Source: Pseudomonadota bacterium
Lineage (GTDB): Bacteria > Pseudomonadota > Gammaproteobacteria > Burkholderiales > Burkholderiaceae_B
Reading direction: 5' to 3'
Assembly (NCBI GenBank): GCA_023389155.1
Contig: JAEWEV010000001.1
Coordinates: 1-35,072 of the forward strand
Length of the DNA stretch: 35,072 nucleotides
How positions within the stretch are numbered: position 1 is the first letter of the stretch; each line of letters opens with the position of its first letter. The notes beneath the pieces are model-generated. The model did not search any database, was not told the origin of the DNA, and worked only from the letters and a program-made list of their open reading frames with translations. The translations under genes were made by a program, and so were the position numbers. Positions 1 to 6,335 of the stretch are shown piece by piece.

Positions 1-7
1 CCTGGAA

Positions 8-13
8 TATAAT
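8..13 (+). promoter_or_regulatory. candidate -10 box of the ispB promoter
   Basis: A perfect TATAAT lies about 47 nt upstream of the ispB start codon, a normal distance for a sigma-70 promoter with a leader of about 40 nt. The matching -35 would fall at or beyond the left edge of the window, so only half the promoter can be judged. Confidence 0.4.
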
Positions 14-59
14 CACAGCTTGCCGTGAGTTAATTCCCTTTTATGCTTCAGGATTTGCC

Positions 60-1025
60 TTGAACCTCCCAGAGATTATCCGTCCCATCAACGATGATAT
101 GCGCGCCGTGGATGGCGTAATCCGCAAGAAACTAGACTCTGACGTTGTTCTCATCCGTACCATCGGTGAATATATTATTGGCGCCGGGGGCAAACGCATG
201 CGACCTGCGCTGGTACTTATGGCTGCACGCGCTTTCGGTTACCAGGGGACCGCACATCATACCCTGGCTGCTGTTGTCGAATTCATCCATACCTCCACGC
301 TACTGCATGATGATGTCGTCGATGAATCCGACATGCGCCGCGGCCGCGAAACGGCCAATGCCGTATTCGGCAATGCTGCCAGCGTGCTGGTCGGCGACTA
401 CCTGTATTCGCGTTCCTTCGAAATGATGGTAGAACTCGATTCCATGCGGATCATGCAGGTCCTGTCGGCCGCGACCACGGTCATCGCCGAGGGCGAAGTG
501 CTGCAGCTGCTCAATGTGCACGATCCTGATGTCTCTGTCGATCGCTACCTGCAGGTTATTCGCTATAAGACTGCCAAGCTTTTCGAGGCTGCCATGCAGA
601 CTGGGGCCTTGCTGGCCGGCACCACGGCGGAACAGGAAAACGCCGCTGCTGATTACGGGCGGCATGTCGGTACCGCTTTTCAACTCATTGATGACGTACT
701 CGATTACACGGGCGATGTCGAAGCGCTGGGCAAGAACGTGGGCGACGATCTGCGTGAAGGCAAGCCCACACTGCCGCTCATCCGTGTCATGCAGGTTGGT
801 ACGGCGCAGCAGCGCTCACTGATTCATCAGGCTATCGAATCCGGCGAGGCCGATTTCGCCGAGGTCGCCCGCGCCATTAATGACACCGATGCTCTGGAAT
901 ATACCCGCAGTGTTGCCCGCGAAGAAGCAGAACGCGCACGCCAGGCGCTGCAGGTGTTTCCTGAATCTGAATTCAGGGAGTCATTGCTGGCATTCTGCAC
1001 TTTCGCAACCGAGCGCGATCGCTGA
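60..1025 (+). CDS. ispB: polyprenyl (octaprenyl) diphosphate synthase
   Basis: Trans-prenyltransferase that extends farnesyl diphosphate with isopentenyl diphosphate to make the side chain of ubiquinone; cytoplasmic. The 321-residue protein has both aspartate-rich motifs of the family: DDVVD at residues 84-88 and DDVLD at 211-215, each binding Mg-diphosphate. The GGKRMRP segment near residue 43 is the usual substrate-binding region. The start is TTG at 60; the only nearby upstream ATG (43) is in another frame and stops at once, and the first residues (MNLPEII) look like a normal IspB N-terminus. Chain length (octaprenyl or another) cannot be read from the sequence. In many proteobacteria ispB is divergent from rplU-rpmA; here rplU sits at the opposite end of the window. 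Confidence 0.93.
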   Translation: MNLPEIIRPINDDMRAVDGVIRKKLDSDVVLIRTIGEYIIGAGGKRMRPALVLMAARAFGYQGTAHHTLAAVVEFIHTSTLLHDDVVDESDMRRGRETANAVFGNAASVLVGDYLYSRSFEMMVELDSMRIMQVLSAATTVIAEGEVLQLLNVHDPDVSVDRYLQVIRYKTAKLFEAAMQTGALLAGTTAEQENAAADYGRHVGTAFQLIDDVLDYTGDVEALGKNVGDDLREGKPTLPLIRVMQVGTAQQRSLIHQAIESGEADFAEVARAINDTDALEYTRSVAREEAERARQALQVFPESEFRESLLAFCTFATERDR

Positions 1026-1063
1026 TCTTTTGCCGGACCGCGCTCCGGTATCTCGTGTGTCAC

Positions 1064-1082
1064 CCTCGGGGTATCCCTGAGG
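1064..1082 (+). terminator. hairpin downstream of ispB, possible terminator
   Basis: CCTCGGGG and CCCTGAGG form an 8-bp stem (one G-U pair) around a TAT loop, about 40 nt after the ispB stop. A smaller CCGGA/TCCGG hairpin at 1033-1048 precedes it. Neither is followed by a T-run, so termination is only inferred. Confidence 0.3.
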
Positions 1083-1254
1083 TATCCACCCCCCCTTATG
1101 CCTTATCCATTGTCGTGATCAGGGTTTACCTGAATCGCAAAGCTGCCTGTGTGCGTGCGATTAAAATTGGAGTATAGTAATTTGGCACAATCGTTTTTCC
1201 GACTGCAACCTGGGTGGCAGACGGGAATGTCAAAAAAATTTTCAAGAGGTTAAG

Positions 1255-2016
1255 ATGATCAAGAGCAAACTGAAAGCAGCCTTACTGGGATTTGCCATCA
1301 CTTTGGCTGTGCCGGCAGCTACCGTTGCCCATGCGCAGGACAAAGAGCTTGTGGTTGCCACCGACACGGCATTCGTCCCCTTCGAATTTAAACAGGACGG
1401 CAAATACGTCGGCTTCGATGTGGAACTGTGGGATGCCCTGGCCAAAGATATGGGCGTCAAGTACCGCCTGCAGCCAATGGACTTCAACGGTATTATTCCG
1501 GGCCTGCAAACTAAAAATATCGACGTTGCTCTGGCTGGCATCACCATCAAGGATGAGCGTAAAAAGGTCATCGACTTCTCCGACCCGTATTATGAAAGCG
1601 GTATTGCCATCCTGACTTCCGTCAAGAATCAGGACACGATCAAAACAGCCAAGGACCTGGCTGGCAAGGAAGTGGCTGCCAAAACCGGCACGGCCACTGT
1701 CGACTTCCTGAAAAAAGAAGTGCCTGACGCTAAGGTCAAACTGTTCCCCAATATCGATAATGCGTTTCTGGATCTGGCTACCGGCCGTGTCGATGCCGTG
1801 GTTCACGATACACCTAACGTCCAGTACTATGCCAACACGGGTGGTAAGGGCAAAGTGGTTGTCACCGGCTCCGTACAGAGTGGCGACTTCTACGGTATCG
1901 CGTTCCCCAAGGGCAGCGACCTGATTGAAAAAGTCAACGCATCCCTGAAGAAACTGAAAGAGAACGGCGAATACGACAAACTCTATACCAAGTGGTTTGG
2001 CCAGGCAGTGAAGTAA
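1255..2016 (+). CDS. glnH: glutamine-type ABC transporter periplasmic binding protein
   Basis: Periplasmic solute-binding protein of a polar amino acid importer, most like GlnH (glutamine). Residues 1-28 form a Sec signal peptide: basic MIKSKLK, a hydrophobic core, then AHAQ as a likely signal peptidase I site. The mature protein starts KELVVATDTAFVPFEF, and motifs such as GFDVELWDALAK, GIIPGLQTKNIDVALAGIT and DERKKVIDFSDPYY match E. coli GlnH closely from memory. The start at ATG 1255 has AGAGG at 1245-1249. It is followed by a strong stem-loop and then by the permease and ATPase genes, the usual glnHPQ order. Glutamine is the best substrate guess; glutamate or another polar amino acid remains possible. 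Confidence 0.88.
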   Translation: MIKSKLKAALLGFAITLAVPAATVAHAQDKELVVATDTAFVPFEFKQDGKYVGFDVELWDALAKDMGVKYRLQPMDFNGIIPGLQTKNIDVALAGITIKDERKKVIDFSDPYYESGIAILTSVKNQDTIKTAKDLAGKEVAAKTGTATVDFLKKEVPDAKVKLFPNIDNAFLDLATGRVDAVVHDTPNVQYYANTGGKGKVVVTGSVQSGDFYGIAFPKGSDLIEKVNASLKKLKENGEYDKLYTKWFGQAVK

Positions 2017-2022
2017 TTGCCG

Positions 2023-2056
2023 GCGCTCCGATGCTCAACACATCGTTCCGGAGCGC
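2023..2056 (+). terminator. intercistronic stem-loop between glnH and glnP
   Basis: GCGCTCCG (2023-2030) and CGGAGCGC (2049-2056) are perfect 8-bp complements starting 6 nt after the glnH stop, with ATG/CAT adding inner pairing, followed by TTTAT. Such structures after binding-protein genes are known to reduce read-through and protect the upstream mRNA, giving more binding protein than permease. The weak T-tract suggests partial rather than full termination. Confidence 0.55.
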
Positions 2057-2153
2057 TTTATCGCCGTGTAATGCAATCCGGTGATTGTCTCCATACGGGC
2101 ACGATCGCCGGATTTGTTTTTTGCGGCCAGAATTTTTCAACCGGGGTTAACAC

Positions 2154-2864
2154 ATGGATTTTGACTTTTCCGTTATCCAGGACGCACTGCCCAGCCTGAT
2201 GGCCGGGACGTGGGTCACAATCAAAATCACCTTCTGGGGATTGTTCGGCGGGGTCCTGCTGGGCGCCATCACTGGTGTGATCAGGGCGTATATTCCCTCG
2301 CTATTTTCACCAGAAATTATCCGTCGCCACCCGGTCAGTGGTGTACTCGGACCGCTCGCGAGCCTGCTGGCCCAGGCCTATGTCCTGGTCGTGCGGGGTA
2401 CCCCGATTGTTGTGCAGGTGATGTTTATCTATTTTGCCCTGCCACTGCTGATTGATGTGCGGGTAGACGGCATGTCTGCCGCCATTGCCACGCTGATCAT
2501 CAATTCCGGTGCCTATATTGCCGAAATCGTACGCGGTGCACTGCAGTCCGTTCCCAAGGGGTTGTTCGAAGCAGGGCAATCCATGGGGCTGTCGTTTCAC
2601 CGGATTCTGCTCAAAATTATCTGGCCGGTCGCTTTTCGCCGCATGATCCCGGCCCTCGGAAACCAGTGCATTATCAGTCTGAAGGATTCATCGCTGTTCA
2701 TTGTGATTGGCGTCGCCGAACTGACCCGCCAGGGCCAGGAAATCATGGCCGCCAACTTTCGTGCGGTTGAAATCTGGGGCGCGGTCGCCGTCATTTACCT
2801 GATCCTTAATGGTCTGATCGCCCTGACGCTGAAAATCATGGAATACAGGATGCGCAACGTATGA
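2154..2864 (+). CDS. glnP: glutamine-type ABC transporter permease
   Basis: Inner-membrane permease of the HisM/GlnP family, 236 residues, with several hydrophobic segments beginning around residues 13-40. The cytoplasmic EAA loop that contacts the ATPase is visible around residues 140-160 (EAGQSMGLSFHRI...WPVAFRR). The start at ATG 2154 is preceded by GGGG at 2143-2146. The gene lies 137 nt after glnH, across the stem-loop, and overlaps glnQ by four bases (ATGA), so the two are probably translationally coupled. It presumably works as a homodimer with GlnQ. It is slightly longer than E. coli GlnP because of the loop after the first transmembrane region. Confidence 0.88.
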   Translation: MDFDFSVIQDALPSLMAGTWVTIKITFWGLFGGVLLGAITGVIRAYIPSLFSPEIIRRHPVSGVLGPLASLLAQAYVLVVRGTPIVVQVMFIYFALPLLIDVRVDGMSAAIATLIINSGAYIAEIVRGALQSVPKGLFEAGQSMGLSFHRILLKIIWPVAFRRMIPALGNQCIISLKDSSLFIVIGVAELTRQGQEIMAANFRAVEIWGAVAVIYLILNGLIALTLKIMEYRMRNV

Positions 2865-3589
2865 GTATGGTCACATTTCAAAACGTCGTTAAAAGATTTG
2901 GCGACAACACAATTCTGAACGATATCAGTCTGACGATCGAGAAAGGCGAGGTGGTGGTGGTCGTGGGACCGTCGGGCTCCGGTAAATCCACTTTCCTGCG
3001 CTGTATCAATGCCCTTGAAACCATACAGGAAGGGGATATCCGCGTCGGTGAACTCAGTGTACGCGGTACCGACGCCGAAGTGCGCGAACTGCGCCGGGAG
3101 GCCGGGATGGTGTTTCAGCAGTTCAATCTGTTTCCGCAGCTCACCGCACTGGAAAACGTGATGTTTGGACCTCTGGAGTCGCGCGGCGTGTCAAAACAGC
3201 AGGCGCGCACCGAAGCCATTGCCCTGCTCGACAAGGTTGGTCTGGCTGAACGCATGAATCATTACCCCAGCGAGCTTTCCGGTGGGCAGCAACAGCGTGT
3301 GGCCATTGCCCGTTCCCTCGCGGTCAAGCCACTGCTGATGCTGTTTGACGAGCCTACCTCGGCCCTGGACCCCGAATTGCGTCATGAAGTGCTCAAGGTC
3401 ATGAAAGATCTGGCCGAAGAGGGCATGACCATGGTTGTGGTCACGCATGAAATGGACTTTGCCAGCAAGGTGGGGAGCCGGCTGCTGTTCATTGATAATG
3501 GCAAAATTGCGCATGATGGAAAACCGTCGGAACTCTTATCTTCGCCGCCAAGCCAGCGTTTGAAAGATTTTCTGCAGCATGTGGTGTAA
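2861..3589 (+). CDS. glnQ: glutamine-type ABC transporter ATP-binding protein
   Basis: ATPase subunit that powers GlnP. The 242-residue protein carries all nucleotide-binding motifs in order: Walker A GPSGSGKST (36-44), a Q-loop in MVFQQFNLFPQ (about 84-94), the signature LSGGQQQR, Walker B LLMLFDEP with the catalytic Glu, the D-loop SALDP, and the switch histidine in VVVTHEMDF. This is the typical polar amino acid family pattern (GlnQ/HisP/ArtP). Its ATG overlaps the glnP stop by four bases. Only 41 nt separate it from ilvD with no clear terminator, so read-through into ilvD is possible. Confidence 0.9.
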   Translation: MSMVTFQNVVKRFGDNTILNDISLTIEKGEVVVVVGPSGSGKSTFLRCINALETIQEGDIRVGELSVRGTDAEVRELRREAGMVFQQFNLFPQLTALENVMFGPLESRGVSKQQARTEAIALLDKVGLAERMNHYPSELSGGQQQRVAIARSLAVKPLLMLFDEPTSALDPELRHEVLKVMKDLAEEGMTMVVVTHEMDFASKVGSRLLFIDNGKIAHDGKPSELLSSPPSQRLKDFLQHVV

Positions 3590-3630
3590 ATTAGAACGTT
3601 CACCCGTTTTTTTCCAGGAAGCAGTCAGAA

Positions 3631-5490
3631 ATGCCCCAATATCGTTCCAAAACCTCGACTCACGGTCGTAATATGGCTGGTGCGCGTGCCTTGTGGCGCG
3701 CCACCGGTATGAAAGATGGTGACTTCGGCAAGCCGATAGTTGCAGTCGTCAACTCTTTTACCCAGTTCGTACCGGGACATGTTCACCTGAAGGATATGGG
3801 ACAGCTGGTGGCAAGGCAGATCGAGGCCGCAGGCGGCGTCGCCAAGGAATTCAACACCATTGCTGTTGACGATGGGATCGCTATGGGACACGGCGGCATG
3901 CTTTACTCGCTGCCCTCGCGTGAACTGATCGCCGATTCTGTCGAATACATGGTCAATGCCCATTGTGCCGACGCCATGGTCTGTATCTCCAACTGCGACA
4001 AAATTACCCCGGGCATGCTCATGGCCGCCATGCGCCTGAACATCCCCGTTATCTTCGTTTCCGGCGGTCCGATGGAAGCCGGAAAGGTGCTTGCGCCTGA
4101 AACCAGCAAGGTTATCAAGCTGGATCTGGTTGATGCAATGATCAAGGCGGGCGATCCGACCGTGTCTGACGCAGAAACCGAAGAAATCGAACGCAGTGCC
4201 TGCCCGACTTGCGGTTCCTGTTCAGGCATGTTTACTGCCAATTCCATGAATTGTCTGACAGAAGTGCTGGGTCTGTCCTTGCCGGGCAACGGCACCATTG
4301 TGGCCACACATGCACGACGTCGATCCCTGTTTGAGCGCGCCGGTCACCTGATCGTTGAACTGTGCAAGCGCTATTATGAACAGGACGATGCGTCTGTACT
4401 GCCGCGCTCGATCGCCACCAAAAAGGCATTCGAGAACGCCATGACGCTGGATGTCGCCATGGGCGGGTCTACCAATACGGTTCTGCACCTGCTGGCAGCC
4501 GCCCAGGAGGCGGGTGTTGATTTCACGATGGCCGACATTGACCGAATTTCGCGTCACGTTCCCTGTGTCTGCAAAGTCGCCCCTGCAACCAATAAATTCC
4601 ATATTGAAGATGTGCATCGCGCTGGCGGCGTCATCGCGATTCTTGGCGAACTCAGTCGTGCGGGCCTGCTGGATCTGAATACCGGCAATGTGCATAGCGG
4701 AACGCTGGGCAAGGCCATTGACGACTGGGATGTTCTCAGTGGCCATGCGACAGAAGACGTCACCACGTTCTACAAGGCCTCTCCGGGTGGTGTGACCACG
4801 CAGGTAGCATTCAGCCAGGACCGGCAGTTTGATGCGCTTGACCTGGATCGTGCCGAAGGCTGTATCCGCGACAAGGCCCATGCCTATTCACAGGATGGCG
4901 GACTTGCCGTGCTTTACGGTAACCTGGCCGAGAACGGCTGTATTGTCAAGACTGCCGGTGTGGATGAAAGTATCCTGAAATTCACCGGCAAGGCGATCGT
5001 ATTCGAAAGCCAGGAAGATGCCACCGATGGCATTCTGGGCGGCAAAGTGAAGGAAGGCCATGTTGTGATCATTCGTTATGAAGGTCCCAAGGGCGGTCCC
5101 GGCATGCAGGAAATGCTGTATCCCACATCGTACCTGAAATCCAAGGGACTGGGTGCCAAGGCTGCACTGCTGACCGATGGCCGCTTCTCAGGCGGCTCAT
5201 CGGGGCTGGTTATCGGTCATGCCTCGCCGGAAGCAGCCGAAGGCGGCACCATCGGATTGGTCCATGACGATGATGTGATCGAAATTGATATTCCCAACCG
5301 CCGCATCAATCTGGCGGTGGATGAAACCGAACTCACACGACGCCGTGCCGAAATGGAAAATCGCGGACAAAGTGCCTGGCATCCGGTTCATCGTGAGCGA
5401 TTTGTCTCGCAGGCTCTCAAGGCCTATGCTGCCATGGCCACCTCGGCCGATCGCGGTGCAGTACGCGATATCAGTCAATTGACGAAATAA
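3631..5490 (+). CDS. ilvD: dihydroxy-acid dehydratase
   Basis: Converts 2,3-dihydroxy-isovalerate and 2,3-dihydroxy-3-methylvalerate to the 2-oxo acids in valine, isoleucine and leucine synthesis. The 619-residue length matches IlvD (616 in E. coli). Iron-sulfur and Mg residues are recognisable: Asp80-Asp81 in AVDDGIAMGHGG, Cys122 and Lys124 in ISNCDKITPGM (Lys124 corresponds to the carbamylated lysine of the family), and the cysteine cluster SACPTCGSCSGMF at 189-201. GGSTNTVLHL and GRFSGG(S)SG motifs follow. The start at ATG 3631 has AGGAA at 3616-3620. The gene ends in a strong intrinsic terminator. The family enzyme is oxygen-sensitive when it carries a [4Fe-4S] cluster, which this E. coli-like version probably does. 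Confidence 0.96.
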   Translation: MPQYRSKTSTHGRNMAGARALWRATGMKDGDFGKPIVAVVNSFTQFVPGHVHLKDMGQLVARQIEAAGGVAKEFNTIAVDDGIAMGHGGMLYSLPSRELIADSVEYMVNAHCADAMVCISNCDKITPGMLMAAMRLNIPVIFVSGGPMEAGKVLAPETSKVIKLDLVDAMIKAGDPTVSDAETEEIERSACPTCGSCSGMFTANSMNCLTEVLGLSLPGNGTIVATHARRRSLFERAGHLIVELCKRYYEQDDASVLPRSIATKKAFENAMTLDVAMGGSTNTVLHLLAAAQEAGVDFTMADIDRISRHVPCVCKVAPATNKFHIEDVHRAGGVIAILGELSRAGLLDLNTGNVHSGTLGKAIDDWDVLSGHATEDVTTFYKASPGGVTTQVAFSQDRQFDALDLDRAEGCIRDKAHAYSQDGGLAVLYGNLAENGCIVKTAGVDESILKFTGKAIVFESQEDATDGILGGKVKEGHVVIIRYEGPKGGPGMQEMLYPTSYLKSKGLGAKAALLTDGRFSGGSSGLVIGHASPEAAEGGTIGLVHDDDVIEIDIPNRRINLAVDETELTRRRAEMENRGQSAWHPVHRERFVSQALKAYAAMATSADRGAVRDISQLTK

Positions 5491-5505
5491 CGCAGTGCAA
5501 GACAG

Positions 5506-5529
5506 CGGCCGGGTAATCCGGCCGTTTTT
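5506..5529 (+). terminator. intrinsic terminator of ilvD
   Basis: CGGCCGG (5506-5512) and CCGGCCG (5518-5524) make a 7-bp GC-only stem with a 5-nt loop, followed by TTTTT. It starts 16 nt after the ilvD stop and separates ilvD from the flavin-reductase gene. It also argues against starting that gene further upstream. Confidence 0.88.
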
Positions 5530-5590
5530 CCTGATCTCCTGTTCGCTGTCGGCCTGCCTTGTTCGTCTGTGCAACAAGAGGAGTTCAAAG

Positions 5591-6220
5591 ATGGCAACAG
5601 CAGGAAAACATGCAGACCGCCACAGCAGCCGTGGCAAAAAGAAATCGGCTGCGACAGCGACCACTCTTAAAAAAATCAAAAAGAAAGACTTCCCGGTTCA
5701 CGATGCCAGGCGCTATCTGGAGCCCGGCCCGATTGTCCTGGTGTCATCACGCTGGAAGGGGAGGAACAATATCATGACCATGGGCTGGCACTGCATTCTG
5801 GAGTTTTCGCCTTCCCTGTTCGGCTGCCTGATTTCGTCTGGCAATCACAGCCACGAGATGATTCGCAAAAGCGGGGAATGTGTCATTAATCTGCCGACAA
5901 CTGCGCTTACCGATATCGTCTCGCGTATCGGCAATTGTTCTGGCAGCAGCGTTGACAAATTTGCCGAGTTCGGCCTCACTGCCAGTTCTGCAGAGCATGT
6001 CGATGCGCCGCTAATCGACGAATGTCATGCGTCATTTGAATGCCGACTGTATGACGACGTACTCGTCGACAAATACAATTATTTCATTTTCGAAATTGTC
6101 AAAGCCCATGTGGCGAGCAGGCCGGCACATCCGGAAACCCTGCACTACACCGGTAACGGCGTATTTATGGTTGCGGGAAAAATCATCGACCGCCGCAGAC
6201 TGTTTACCAAAGTTCTCTAG
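5591..6220 (+). CDS. flavin reductase-like (FMN-binding split-barrel) protein
   Basis: A 209-residue cytoplasmic protein resembling the flavin reductase-like / DIM6-NTAB domain family, which binds FMN in a split barrel and usually acts as an NAD(P)H:flavin oxidoreductase or flavoprotein partner. The domain covers about residues 45-200: PGPIVLVSSRW..NNIMTMGWH is the typical first strand pair, then ECVINLP, with late KAHVA strands. The start at ATG 5591 is fixed by AGAGGAG at 5577-5583; an open extension back to 5495 would cross the ilvD terminator and is rejected. The first 40 residues form an unusual Lys/Arg/Ser-rich tail, probably disordered. The exact substrate cannot be told. The gene is convergent with ppc. 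Confidence 0.7.
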   Translation: MATAGKHADRHSSRGKKKSAATATTLKKIKKKDFPVHDARRYLEPGPIVLVSSRWKGRNNIMTMGWHCILEFSPSLFGCLISSGNHSHEMIRKSGECVINLPTTALTDIVSRIGNCSGSSVDKFAEFGLTASSAEHVDAPLIDECHASFECRLYDDVLVDKYNYFIFEIVKAHVASRPAHPETLHYTGNGVFMVAGKIIDRRRLFTKVL

Positions 6221-6335
6221 CAAGGGCAGGCTGCAGGGTTGGGTTGCAGGGGCCTGGCGCAGATCTGGGTTCTGGCCCAATTCTGCGCCTGAATGGTTGC
6301 CCCATCCATCCACGGGGCGTATGTTGTGCAGAATG

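Noticed and set aside
1173..1178. TATAGT as a -10 box for glnH.
   Set aside because: No acceptable -35 hexamer lies 16-18 nt upstream; too weak to list as a promoter.
1183..1198. TGGCAC-AATCG-TTTTT upstream of glnH, looking like a sigma-54 promoter.
   Set aside because: The -24 half is perfect but the essential GC of the -12 box is missing (TT instead), so sigma-54 use is unlikely.
6299..6318. GCCCC/GGGGC hairpin between the flavin reductase gene and ppc as a terminator.
   Set aside because: A five-pair stem with no T-run in either direction; not enough to call.
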